The position numbers and the translations under genes are program-made. This document shows positions 1 through 7,634 of a stretch of DNA of 64,000 bases, piece after piece; within the stretch, counting starts at the first letter, position 1; every line of letters begins with the position of its first letter. Source of the DNA: Rhodobacterales bacterium (lineage in GTDB: Bacteria > Pseudomonadota > Alphaproteobacteria > Rhodobacterales > Rhodobacteraceae); contig PDOZ01000034.1 of assembly GCA_002747325.1 (NCBI GenBank), positions 1 to 64,000 of the forward strand, in the 5' to 3' direction. The notes beneath the pieces are model-generated. The model was not told where the DNA came from. It made no database searches and saw nothing but the letters and a program-made list of their open reading frames with translations.

Positions 1-2
1 AC

Positions 3-83
3 GCAATCGCCGAGGTCTGCGATCTCTACTCGCCTCAGGAGTGCTGGAACTACTTCAGGGCTGCCGGATATGTCTCAGGTTAA
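3..83 (+). pseudogene. IS630-family transposase, C-terminal end only (cut by window edge)
   Basis: The third forward frame is open from the window edge and ends in TAA at 81-83. The 26 visible residues include CDLYSPQECWNYFRAAGY, which matches the usual C-terminal signature of IS630/Tc1-like transposases (CDLF-PQEC-NYF-AAGY). The stop lies about 33 nt before a terminal-repeat-like sequence ending at 116, the expected spacing for an insertion sequence of this kind. Whether the rest of the transposase is intact lies outside the window. The element points toward the 3' end of aroB. Confidence 0.75.
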
Positions 84-96
84 CGGCGGGACGCTT

Positions 97-116
97 TAGT
101 TTAGCGATTTCTGCTC
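97..116 (+). repeat. Right terminal end of the IS630-type element
   Basis: The sequence TTTAGCGATTTCTGCTC (100-116) is nearly identical to the right ends of the 111-bp miniature elements at 27497-27607, 7505-7614 and 39100-39210, and to the inverted left ends of the copies at 6986 and 42971. It is followed by TG, the dinucleotide that also flanks the copy at 42971-43081. This is read as the terminal inverted repeat of the insertion sequence and links the miniature elements to an IS630 parent. Confidence 0.7.
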
Positions 117-1228
117 TGGCGGTCTTTTAACGCGTCCTCCAGCACTTCTTTGACCACCTTCAAATCCGTGTCGTCGCTCACAAACGCGTCGCCAATCGCG
201 CGGGCGAGGATGAAGCGGAGTTTGCCGGCCTCGACCTTTTTGTCCTGTGCCATCAGCGCCATCAGGGCGTCGGCGTCGGGCAGATCGCCGGGGATGTCGG
301 CGAGGTCGCGTTTCATGCCCATCTGCGCGAGGTGCTGGCGGAAGCGCGAGGGGCTTTCCTGCGCCATCAGCCCCATGCGGGCCGAGGTTTCAAAGGCCAG
401 CGCGCAACCAATGGCGACGCCCTCGCCATGCAGCAGGCGGTCGGAATAGCCGGTGGCGGCTTCGAGCGCGTGGCCGAAAGTGTGGCCGAGATTGAGCAGT
501 GCGCGGTCGCCCTGTTCGGTTTCGTCGCGCGCCACAATGTCGGCTTTCATCGCCACCGAGCGGCGCACCGCCTCCTGCCGCGCCGCCACATCGCCTGCCG
601 CCAGCGCCGGGCCCTTGGCCTCCAGCCATTCGAAAAATTCCAGCGACCCCAGGCCGCCATATTTCACCACTTCGCCGTAACCCGCGAGGAAATCGCGCTG
701 CGTCAGGGTGCCTAAAACGTCGATATCGGCCAGCACGAGGGAGGGTTGGTGAAAGGCGCCGATCAGGTTCTTGCCGCGCGGCGAGTTGATGCCGGTTTTA
801 CCGCCGACGGAGCTGTCGACCTGCGCCAGCAGGCTGGTCGGGATCTGCACGAAGCGCACGCCGCGGCGCAGGATGGCGGCGGAAAAGCCCACGAGATCGC
901 CGATCACGCCGCCGCCAAACGCCACCACCATATCGCCGCGCTCGACCTTTTGCTCCAGCAGCCATTCGACGCTTTGCTGCAAAAACGGCCACGCCTTCGT
1001 GCCCTCGCCCGGCGGCAGGATCAGCGCCTCGGACGCGATGCCCTGCGCCGACAGCCCCACCTGCAAAGCCGCGAGGTGCAGCCCGGCCACCCGCTCTTCC
1101 GTCACAATGGCCACGCGCGGGCGCTTGAGCAGGGGCGCCACATGCTCCCCCGCCGCCGCCAACAAGCCCCGCCCGATGCGCACCTCATACGAACGCGCGC
1201 CCAATGCGACCTGAACCCGATCCATCAT
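101..1228 (-). CDS. aroB: 3-dehydroquinate synthase AroB, with a tail recoded by an IS end
   Basis: AroB (375 aa) converts DAHP to 3-dehydroquinate, step two of the shikimate pathway, in the cytoplasm with NAD+ and a divalent metal. Visible family features are the nucleotide-binding GGGVIGDLVGF segment near residue 105, PTSLLAQVDSSVGGKTGIN, GYGEVVKYG, and the metal-ligand block NLGHTFGHALE. The ATG start at 1228 overlaps the aroK stop by 4 nt (ATGA), so the two genes are translationally coupled. The last codons (SRNR and the TAA stop) lie in the terminal repeat of the IS630-type element, so the insertion replaced the natural C-terminus. The catalytic part is complete and function is probably kept. 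Confidence 0.95.
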   Translation of the reverse strand: MMDRVQVALGARSYEVRIGRGLLAAAGEHVAPLLKRPRVAIVTEERVAGLHLAALQVGLSAQGIASEALILPPGEGTKAWPFLQQSVEWLLEQKVERGDMVVAFGGGVIGDLVGFSAAILRRGVRFVQIPTSLLAQVDSSVGGKTGINSPRGKNLIGAFHQPSLVLADIDVLGTLTQRDFLAGYGEVVKYGGLGSLEFFEWLEAKGPALAAGDVAARQEAVRRSVAMKADIVARDETEQGDRALLNLGHTFGHALEAATGYSDRLLHGEGVAIGCALAFETSARMGLMAQESPSRFRQHLAQMGMKRDLADIPGDLPDADALMALMAQDKKVEAGKLRFILARAIGDAFVSDDTDLKVVKEVLEDALKDRQSRNR

Positions 1229-1773
1229 GTTTTGCCTCCCAATACGTCCGGCCGCGCCGCCAGCGCCGCCACCACTTTCTCCGTCATATCCGCAATCGAC
1301 AACCCCGGCGCCGCTTCGACCGCCAGATCGGCCAGCGCATAAACCGGCGTGCGCGCGGCGAAAATCTCGGCCAGCGTGGCGCGCGGATCGGGGGTGCGCA
1401 GCAGCGGGCGGGTGTCCTTGTGGCGCACCCGTTCCCAAAGCAGGTCCAGATCGGCCTTGAGCCAGACCGACACCCCCGCGCGCCGGATCGCTTCCCGATT
1501 GCGCTCGGCCAGAAACGCCCCGCCGCCGGTGGACAGAACCTGCGCCCCCTCGCCCAGTAGCCGGGCCAGCACTTCCGCCTCGCGGTCGCGGAAAAACGCC
1601 TCGCCGTCGCGGGCGAAAATCTCGGCGATGGACATGGAGGCGGCCTCTTCCAGCGCCGCGTCGCTGTCGCGAAACGGCACGTCCAGGCGGCGGGCCAGCG
1701 CCTTGCCGATGGCGGTTTTCCCCGCCCCCATCATGCCCACAAGAACAATCGGTTTTTTCAACTCAATGTCCAT
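1225..1773 (-). CDS. aroK: Shikimate kinase AroK
   Basis: Shikimate kinase (182 aa) phosphorylates shikimate at the 3-hydroxyl using ATP. The Walker A motif GMMGAGKTAIGK lies near residues 13-24. The shikimate-binding DSD segment (FRDSDAALEE), the STGGGAFL loop and the lid region RPLL-PDPRATL are all present. The ATG at 1773 is preferred over an upstream in-frame start because it is preceded by GAGGCGGAG and begins directly with the family's N-terminus. It is first in an aroK-aroB operon with a 4-nt overlap. Confidence 0.95.
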   Translation of the reverse strand: MDIELKKPIVLVGMMGAGKTAIGKALARRLDVPFRDSDAALEEAASMSIAEIFARDGEAFFRDREAEVLARLLGEGAQVLSTGGGAFLAERNREAIRRAGVSVWLKADLDLLWERVRHKDTRPLLRTPDPRATLAEIFAARTPVYALADLAVEAAPGLSIADMTEKVVAALAARPDVLGGKT

Positions 1774-1903
1774 CTCCGCCTCACAAACAGCAAAACCTTG
1801 CGAACCCCAACGCGCGGGCTGGTGCCCTCCCGCCAGCCATGTCATAAGACAGTTACCGGAAAGAAAGGCGGGACAAAACCGTCAATCGCGAAAGAAGGCA
1901 CCC

Positions 1904-2041
1904 ATGATCAGGCGCGTGTTGAAATTATTGTTCGGAGCGGGGGTTCTGGTCGCCATTGCCATCGCGGCCTATGCCACCTTCGGCGACCTCGCGCCGCCGC
2001 CCGGCGAGGAGCGCATCGGTGTTACGCTGGACGCGGGCTAA
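1904..2041 (+). CDS. Small single-pass membrane protein, unknown function
   Basis: A 45-residue protein starting MIRRVLKLLFGAGVLVAIAIAAYATFGDL. It has a basic N-terminus, one hydrophobic segment (about residues 7-27) and a short acidic/proline-rich tail, so it should sit in the inner membrane with the tail outside. It is divergent from aroK. Its 3' end overlaps the next gene, whose GTG start lies inside it, which suggests coupled expression. No function is recognised; conservation of this position next to xerD in related genomes is recalled, not checked. Confidence 0.6.
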   Translation: MIRRVLKLLFGAGVLVAIAIAAYATFGDLAPPPGEERIGVTLDAG

Positions 2042-3575
2042 GAGGCGGAGCAAGGCGCGGACCAAGGCGGGCGCGCTGCTGGTGGGCGCGATATGTGCCC
2101 TGCCCGCCGCCGCGCAGGTCTCCGATACGCCGCTCTCCGCCATCGACTGGCTCCGCGAGGCCACCCCCGCCCCGGCGTCCCGCATCGCGCCCAATGAGCC
2201 GGGCACCGCCTCGGAAATTGCCCGGAGCGAAGTCACCGTCACCGCGCTGGACGACCCGAGCCAGAGCCTCGACGGCATCGGCCTGATCCCCGCCGCGATC
2301 ACCGGCCTGCCGCCGACGCTGTGGGGCGCGTCGCGGCCCGAAGACCTGGCCCACCGGCTGCGTCAGGCGGGGCCGCGCCTGTTGCCCGCGCTGCAATCGC
2401 TGCTCTACCGCCTGATACTGGCCGAACTCGACCCGCCCACTGCGAGCAACGACGCCGACCACCTTCTGCTGCTGGCCCGCATTGACAAGCTGATGGAGCT
2501 GGGCGCGGTGGAACAGGCGGAGGCGCTGCTCGCGCGCGCGGGCCCGGCGGATGCGGGGCTGCTGGCGCGCTGGTTCGATGCCGCTTTGCTCATCGGCGAG
2601 GAAGGCAAGGTCTGCGCCGCGCTCTTGGACAAAATCCCCCGCAGCCCCGGCCAGTTGGCGACGATTTTCTGCACCGCGCGGGCGGGCGATTGGGCGCGCG
2701 CGGCGCTTTTGCTGGAAAACGGCGCGGCGCTCGGGCTGATCGAACCCGCGCAGCGCGACCTGATGGCACGGTTTCTCGACCCGGACCTGTTTGAGGGCGA
2801 CCCGCCGCCGCCCCTGCCCCGTCCGATGACCCCGCTCGCTTTCCGTCTGTTCGAGGCCATCGGCGAGCCGGTCCCGACGCAACGCCTCCCCCTCGCCTAC
2901 GCTCCGACCGACCTGCGCGACAATATCGGCTGGAAAGCGCGGCTGGAGGCGGCGGAACGGCTGGCGCGCACCGGGGCCGTGGCCGATAACAAGCTGATCG
3001 GGCTCTATACCGAACGGCGCGCGGCAGCTTCCGGCGGGGTCTGGGAACGGGTGCGGGCGGTGCGCGAACTGGAGGCGGCACTGGCCACCAACGACACGCA
3101 GAAGCTGACGCAAATCCTGCCGGATCTGTGGCGTGAACTCAACGCGGCGGGAACGCTCCTGCCCATCGCCGAGCGCTACGGCCCGGCGCTGGCGAAACTG
3201 CCGCTTGAGGGACAAGCCGCAGATATTGCACGGAAAATGGGGCTGTTATCGCCGGAATATGAAAGCGTCGCCCTTGCCGGGCCAGAAGACTTTCTCGCCT
3301 CGGTCGCGCGCGGTCTGCCCGGCAAGCCGCAAAGCGCCCGTGAGCGCGCAATCCGGGACGGATTTGCCGCAACGCAGCCCCCCGCCCGGCTGGCCTCGCT
3401 GATGGACAGCAACCGGCTCGGCGAGGCCATCCTGCGGGCGATTTTGCTGTTTGAGGAGGGGCGCGGCGGGGATTTCGACGGGCTGGCCGATGCGATTGCG
3501 CTGTTGCGCATGGTCGGGCTGGAGGATACCGCGCGGCGGGCGGCGCTGGAATTTCTGCTGCTGGAGCCGCGTTGA
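2019..3575 (+). CDS. Large exported protein of unknown function upstream of xerD
   Basis: The reading frame is open from 1956, but the best start is GTG at 2019. It follows GAGGAG at proper spacing and gives a classic signal peptide (basic LRWTRAKRRSKARTK, then hydrophobic AGALLVGAICALPAAAQ). The mature part of the 518-aa product is alanine/leucine-rich and looks all-helical, with repeated helix pairs like a TPR-type solenoid; no enzymatic motif was seen. It overlaps the small membrane protein upstream and touches xerD downstream (TGATG), so the three probably form one transcript. A periplasmic or envelope role is inference. Confidence 0.75.
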   Translation: MLRWTRAKRRSKARTKAGALLVGAICALPAAAQVSDTPLSAIDWLREATPAPASRIAPNEPGTASEIARSEVTVTALDDPSQSLDGIGLIPAAITGLPPTLWGASRPEDLAHRLRQAGPRLLPALQSLLYRLILAELDPPTASNDADHLLLLARIDKLMELGAVEQAEALLARAGPADAGLLARWFDAALLIGEEGKVCAALLDKIPRSPGQLATIFCTARAGDWARAALLLENGAALGLIEPAQRDLMARFLDPDLFEGDPPPPLPRPMTPLAFRLFEAIGEPVPTQRLPLAYAPTDLRDNIGWKARLEAAERLARTGAVADNKLIGLYTERRAAASGGVWERVRAVRELEAALATNDTQKLTQILPDLWRELNAAGTLLPIAERYGPALAKLPLEGQAADIARKMGLLSPEYESVALAGPEDFLASVARGLPGKPQSARERAIRDGFAATQPPARLASLMDSNRLGEAILRAILLFEEGRGGDFDGLADAIALLRMVGLEDTARRAALEFLLLEPR

Positions 3576-4501
3576 TGCCGGGCATGTCCGAGCGCGACGC
3601 GCGCGCCATCGAAACCTTCCTCGACGCGCAGGCGGCGGAGCTGGACGCGGCGCAGAACACGCTTCTGGCCTATGCGCATGACCTGAAGGATTTCGCGGGC
3701 TGGCTGGCGCGGCGTGGGGGCGCGCTACGGGACATGCACCGCGACGATATCGAAGCCTATCTGCTGGCGCTGGCCGCCGAGGGCCTCGCCCCCTCAACCC
3801 GCGCCCGCCGGCTTTCCGCCATCAAGCAATTCTGCCGCTTCGCCTTCGAGGAGGGCTGGCGCGGCGATAACCCGGCACTACGCATTTCCGGGCCGGGCAA
3901 GGCCAAAACCCTGCCCAAAACCCTGAGCGAAGCGGAGGTCAGCGCGCTGATCGACGCGGCAGGCCAAACCGGGCGGACGGAAGCGGACCGGGCGCGCAAC
4001 CGGGCCATGCTGGAACTGCTCTACGCCACGGGGATGCGGGTGTCGGAAATGGTGTCGCTGCCCCATACGGCGCTGCGCGGCGACCCACGGCTGGTGCTGG
4101 TGCGGGGCAAGGGCGGCAAGGAGCGGCTGGTGCCGATCTCGCAACCGGCGCGCCGGGCGGTGAACGACTGGCTGGCGATACGCGACGCGGCAGAAGAGGC
4201 GGCCAAACCCTCGCCCTACCTCTTCCCCTCGCGCGGCAAAGCGGGCCATTTCACCCGGCACCGCTTTCATGGCTTACTGAAAGAAATCGCCGTAACCGCC
4301 GGAATTTCCCCGCAAAAAGTTACGCCACACCGCTTGCGCCACGCCTTCGCAACGCATCTTTTAGCCGGCGGCGCCGACCTGCGCGCCATTCAGGCCATGC
4401 TGGGCCATGCCGACATTGCGACGACGGAGATTTACACGGATGTGCTGGAAGAGCGGCTGCGGGAGTTGGTGTTGACCCATCACCCGCTGGCGGATGGCTG
4501 A
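3575..4501 (+). CDS. xerD: Tyrosine recombinase XerD
   Basis: Tyrosine site-specific recombinase (308 aa) that with XerC resolves chromosome dimers at dif. The N-terminal SAM-like core-binding domain (about residues 5-95) contains TLLAYAHDLKDFAGW. The catalytic domain shows Arg in ATGMRVSE, Lys in GKGGKERLVP, HRLRH, the second His in MLGHADIATTE, and the nucleophile in IYTDV. Length and motif spacing fit XerC/D rather than a phage integrase. The ATG at 3575 overlaps the preceding stop by one base; an internal ATG at 3584 is an alternative start. XerD is chosen over XerC from gene neighbourhood and overall likeness. Confidence 0.88.
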   Translation: MPGMSERDARAIETFLDAQAAELDAAQNTLLAYAHDLKDFAGWLARRGGALRDMHRDDIEAYLLALAAEGLAPSTRARRLSAIKQFCRFAFEEGWRGDNPALRISGPGKAKTLPKTLSEAEVSALIDAAGQTGRTEADRARNRAMLELLYATGMRVSEMVSLPHTALRGDPRLVLVRGKGGKERLVPISQPARRAVNDWLAIRDAAEEAAKPSPYLFPSRGKAGHFTRHRFHGLLKEIAVTAGISPQKVTPHRLRHAFATHLLAGGADLRAIQAMLGHADIATTEIYTDVLEERLRELVLTHHPLADG

Positions 4502-4502
4502 A

Positions 4503-4539
4503 GCCGTGTTGTGAGTATTTTTACTAAGAAGAAGCAGGA
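4503..4539. repeat. 37-bp direct repeat, copy 1 (GAGTATTTTT motif)
   Basis: This stretch differs by one base from 7453-7489. Its core is GAGTATTTTT followed by A or G and CTAAGAAGAAGCAGGA. A shortened reverse-oriented relative occurs at 38912-38933 and a partial one at 7614-7624. Such motifs downstream of genes are familiar from Rhodobacterales intergenic DNA. Here two long copies bracket the scarred 4.5-7.5 kb block. Confidence 0.7.
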
Positions 4540-4564
4540 GGCGGGCAGAATTTGCCGCCGCTCT

Positions 4565-5041
4565 TTACGGCAGGACACGCATTTTTATGCTGGATGTGGG
4601 GGCTGTTTCGGTTTCCACCACCTTCGGCGCCAGCGCCACCAACTGATCGGGGAAGGTCAGCACCTCCTGCTCCGCAATCATCGCCTGCAAGCGGATGATC
4701 CGCGCGTTCAGGCTGGCGGCGCGCTGCTGTTCCTGATCCAGCTGGCGGATCATCGGCGTCGGGTCCAGTTCCATCAGCACCTGTCCCTGTTCGACCACAT
4801 CCCCCTCCTGCACGTAAAGCGTCTGCAACACGCCGGTCTCCGAGGCCTGCACGATCTGCACATTGCTTGAGGGCACGATGCGACCATCGGCGCGGGTGAC
4901 GTGATCCAGCTCGGTGAACATGGCCCAGAACACCGCGGTGCAGATAAAGGCGATGATCACCAGCAGCAACAGCGAGGCCCGGATCGGCGAACTGCCGCGC
5001 ATTTCGCGGTAAAGGCGGTCGAAGTCGCGGTTGCTGCTCAT
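4565..5041 (-). pseudogene. HlyD-type membrane fusion protein, N-terminal fragment
   Basis: The 158-residue reading frame has a cytoplasmic N-terminus, one membrane segment (SLLLLVIIAFICTAVFWAMF, about residues 24-43), the biotinyl-lipoyl-like half GRIVPSSNVQIVQASETGVLQTLYVQEGDVV-GQVLMELDP, and the start of the coiled coil. Type I secretion adaptors are normally over 400 residues, so the coiled coil, second lipoyl half and C-terminal domain are missing. The break is around 4600, where the sequence turns into an unrelated tail (SSIKMRVLP). Its start overlaps the ABC fragment by 4 nt, the normal operon arrangement, so this is a remnant of a real type I secretion operon. Confidence 0.8.
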
Positions 5042-5286
5042 GTTCCTGCCCCCGACATGCCGCTCTGGCCCGTGTTCAGAATGGATTTCGAGCCGTCGGC
5101 AACCACCTTGCCCCGGTCCAGCACGATCACCCGGTCCACCAGTTTCAGCAGGCTGGTGCGGTGGGTGACGATCACCAGCGTGCGCCCGTCGATATCGCGC
5201 GACAGCCGTTCGATAACCTCGGTTTCATTTTGCACATCCATCGCTGCGGTCGGCTCGTCGAACAACAGGATCGGCGGGCGCGGGAA
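5038..5286 (-). pseudogene. Type I secretion ABC transporter, C-terminal fragment
   Basis: The frame is open for about 80 residues and shows only the end of an ABC ATPase: Walker B plus D-loop ILLFDEPTAAMD, the switch His in LVIVTHRTSLLKLVDR, and VLDRGKVVADG. The transmembrane domain, Walker A and signature motif are absent, and an in-frame TAA lies just upstream (5287-5289). The wording matches LapB/RaxB-like type I secretion permease/ATPases. With the HlyD fragment it marks a deletion that left only the junction between the two genes. It cannot be functional. Confidence 0.8.
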
Positions 5287-5379
5287 TTATTGCTCAATGG
5301 TCGCCCCTTGCGCCCGCCCGATCCAGCCCCTACCCTCGCCCAAAACACCGCAGAAGACAGACCCAGCCGGAGCCAGACC

Positions 5380-6639
5380 ATGAATTTCCTGCAAATCACC
5401 TCGCTGCTCATCGTGCTGGCCGCCGTCTTCGGCGCGATCAATTACCTGTTCCTGCGCCTGCCCTCCACCATCGGCATCCTGATCGTGGCCTTCGCCGCCT
5501 CGCTCGGCGTCCTTGGGCTGGACGCAATCTTCCCGACCCTCGGCATGGGCGATGCAGCGCGCGGGTTTATCACCGGCATCGATTTCTCCGACGCCTTGCT
5601 CGAAGGCATGTTGGGCCTGTTGCTCTTCGCCGGCGCGCTGCATGTGAAAATCGCCGACCTGAAGGCGCAATGGCATGTGGTGTTTTTGATGGCGACCCTC
5701 GGCGTGGCGCTGTCAACCGTCATCGTCGGCGTCGGGTTCAGCTGGATCACCGGCGCGCCGCTGCTGATCGCGCTGGTCTTCGGCGCGCTGATTTCCCCGA
5801 CCGACCCGGTGGCCGTGCTGGGGGTGTTGCGCGAGGCCAGCCTGTCGAAACCGCTGGAAACCAAAATCGCCGGGGAAAGCCTGTTCAATGACGGGGTCGG
5901 CTATGTGGTCTATCTTGTGCTGGTCGGCCTCGCCTTCCCCGCCCTTTCGCATGGCGACGGACACGGCAGCGCCCTGACCGGCGCGGCGGTACTGTTCTTT
6001 CAGGAAGCGGTCGGCGGCGCGGTGCTGGGGCTGGCGCTCGGCTGGCTCACCTTCCGGGTTATGCGCCGCATTGACGATTACGCGCTGGAAGTTCTGATCA
6101 CCCTCGCGCTGGCTTTCGGCGGCTACGAACTGGCGGTCGCGCTGCATGTTTCCGCCCCGATCATGGCGGTTTGCGCCGGGTTGCTGATCGGCGAAGTCGG
6201 CGCGAAACACGGCATGTCGGCACAGACGCGCGAATATGTCGACGCCTTCTGGAAGCTGATCGACGAAATCCTCAACGCGGTATTGTTCCTGCTCATCGGC
6301 TTCGAGGTTTTCGCCGTCGCCTTCAACATGGACGTGCTGCTGACCGGCGTCCTCTCCATCGGCCTCGCCCTCATCGCCCGGCTGGCCGCGGTCGCCGTGC
6401 CGGTGCTGCTGCTCAAACCCTTCCGCCATTTCTCCCGCGGCGTCATCCCGATCATGACCTGGGGCGGGCTGAAAGGCGGCATCTCGGTCGCGCTGGCACT
6501 GGCGCTACCGGACAGCGAATGGAAACCGCTGATCCTCGGCGCGACCTACATCGTCGTCCTGTTTTCCATCATCGTGCAGGGGTTGACGGTCACGCGGGTG
6601 GCGGAACGGGTCGGACGCGAACCGGAACTGGACGTATAG
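5380..6639 (+). CDS. CPA1-family Na+/H+ antiporter (NhaP type)
   Basis: Inner-membrane antiporter (419 aa) exchanging Na+ or K+ for protons, with about 12 hydrophobic segments. Family signatures are SPTDPVAVLGVLREA (ion-site Asp), AGESLFNDGVGYVVY, SAPIMAVCAGLLIGE, and the C-terminal TWGGLKGGISVALALALP (Arg/Lys-linked gating segment). The ATG at 5380 begins the first membrane helix directly; the upstream frame runs across the transporter-fragment junction and is discarded. The gene lies inside the scarred block but is itself intact. A hairpin follows at 6649. Confidence 0.88.
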   Translation: MNFLQITSLLIVLAAVFGAINYLFLRLPSTIGILIVAFAASLGVLGLDAIFPTLGMGDAARGFITGIDFSDALLEGMLGLLLFAGALHVKIADLKAQWHVVFLMATLGVALSTVIVGVGFSWITGAPLLIALVFGALISPTDPVAVLGVLREASLSKPLETKIAGESLFNDGVGYVVYLVLVGLAFPALSHGDGHGSALTGAAVLFFQEAVGGAVLGLALGWLTFRVMRRIDDYALEVLITLALAFGGYELAVALHVSAPIMAVCAGLLIGEVGAKHGMSAQTREYVDAFWKLIDEILNAVLFLLIGFEVFAVAFNMDVLLTGVLSIGLALIARLAAVAVPVLLLKPFRHFSRGVIPIMTWGGLKGGISVALALALPDSEWKPLILGATYIVVLFSIIVQGLTVTRVAERVGREPELDV

Positions 6640-6648
6640 CTGACGGGA

Positions 6649-6672
6649 GTGGATTTTGCCCCCAAAATCCAC
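6649..6672 (+). terminator. Hairpin after the antiporter gene
   Basis: Perfect 10-bp inverted repeat GTGGATTTTG / CAAAATCCAC with a CCCC loop, 10 bp after the antiporter stop. No T-run follows, so it is either a rho-independent-like end or an mRNA-stabilising hairpin. Confidence 0.45.
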
Positions 6673-6699
6673 GAAGCATTGGCGTAAAATCAAAGGCTT

Positions 6700-7339
6700 A
6701 TGAGCCGGCTGGTAACGCTGCTGCGCGGGCTGAATGTCGGCAAAACGAACCGCATCAAGATGGATGCGCTCAAGGCGGTGATGCACAGGCTGGGCGCGCG
6801 CGATGTCGTGACCTGCATCCAGTCCGGCAATGCCGTTTTTGACGCGGATTTTGACCCGCGCGATTTCGACGCGGCCTTGGAGGCTGCACTGGCTGCCGAA
6901 GGGCTGCGCGCCACCAGCTTCACCCGCCCCGCCGACGATGTGATCGCCATCACCGAAGGGTATCCGTTCGAGGTGGACGACCTTAGAGCAGAAATCGCTA
7001 AATCGGTATCAAAATTCTCTGCCTCTCCATCAGTATCCTGCTGATTTCGAACGCGAATTTTGATGCGCGGTATTGCTGATTAATGCGATTTCGCTTGAAA
7101 ATCGCCCAAATCTGGCTCCTGATGCCGGGCGAAACCGCCCGGACGCGCAGAACGCCCTTGCCGCGCGCGCCGCCGACACCGAGCGCTTCACCCTGACCGA
7201 CATCGCTCTCTGCCTGCGCGCCCCCGACGGAATCGCGCGATCCAAACTGGCGGCGCAGGTGGAAAAATGCCTTGGGCGCCCGACCACCGCCCGCAACCTG
7301 CGCTCCTTGCAAGCCATCACCACGCTGGCGCGGAATTGA
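6700..7339 (+). pseudogene. DUF1697 protein gene, broken by a 111-bp element and a 1-bp deletion
   Basis: The 5' part (MSRLVTLLRGLNVGKTNRIKM..., GARDVVTCIQSGNAVF) and the 3' part (ERFTLTDIALCLRAPDGIARSKL...) are the two halves of a DUF1697 protein, a small cytoplasmic family of unknown role. A miniature element occupies 6986-7096. Removing it with its flanking dinucleotide joins EVDDL to KIAQIWLLMPGETA in frame. A second lesion then appears: one extra C in the CCC run near 7137 would restore TAPDAQNALAARAADTERF. Two independent lesions argue for a true pseudogene, although the single-base change could be a sequencing error. Confidence 0.8.
6986..7096 (-). mobile_element. IS630-derived MITE, copy 1 (111 bp), inside a DUF1697 gene
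   Basis: It starts GAGCAGAAATCGCTAAATC and ends AATGCGATTTCGCT. The interior has CTGCCTCTCCATCAG and GCTGATTTCGAACGCG in the same order as the copy at 42971-43081. It is preceded by TA, while the right flank is GA, so the target duplication is degenerate here. The whole element can fold as one long imperfect hairpin. Minus strand is assigned relative to the copies at 7505, 27497 and 39100. Confidence 0.8.
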
Positions 7340-7452
7340 GCTGTGGCGTGGTCGGCAGGCGGTTCAGGGGGCGCGGTGCGGTGAGAAGGAAACTGGCAAT
7401 TATGCGAAGGGTGGCGTAGGTGCGTTACGGTCAGGCCGCACCTGACGGGGCC

Positions 7453-7489
7453 GCCGTGTTGTGAGTATTTTTGCTAAGAAGAAGCAGGA
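7453..7489. repeat. 37-bp direct repeat, copy 2
   Basis: Matches 4503-4539 with one base difference (G instead of A after GAGTATTTTT), in the same orientation. The two copies bracket the secretion-gene remnants, the antiporter and the DUF1697 pseudogene. Confidence 0.7.
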
Positions 7490-7504
7490 TTTGGGCTGAT
7501 TTTA

Positions 7505-7614
7505 GAGCGAAATCGATTTGATCTGCACATCGTTCATTAAGATTCTCTTTTAAAATCAGCAGGATGCTGACCCGGAGGCAGAGAATTTTGATTCAGATTT
7601 AGCGATTCCCATTC
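7505..7614 (+). mobile_element. IS630-derived MITE, copy 2 (110 bp)
   Basis: Flanked by TA on both sides (7503-7504 and 7615-7616), the standard IS630/Tc1 target duplication. The left end is GAGCGAAATCG and the right end is TTTAGCGATTCCCATTC. The interior contains the small hairpin ATCAGCAGGATGCTGA and CCCGGAGGCAGAGAATTTTG, as in the copy at 27497. Confidence 0.82.
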
Positions 7615-7634
7615 TAAGAAGAAGTTGGTCTGTC

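Larger units (their letters stand above)
7340..7634. other. Intergenic stretch with repeats only
   Basis: Between the DUF1697 pseudogene and the APC permease gene there is no credible coding frame. The stretch holds a short inverted repeat (GTCAGG / CCTGAC, about 7430-7446), the second 37-bp repeat (7453-7489) and a complete miniature element (7505-7614). The permease gene ends 20 bp after that element. Confidence 0.6.

Noticed and set aside
3575..4501. XerD gene as a phage or integron integrase marking a mobile island
   Set aside because: Length, motifs and the position after the coupled aroK-side genes fit the housekeeping recombinase; no attachment-site duplication was found.
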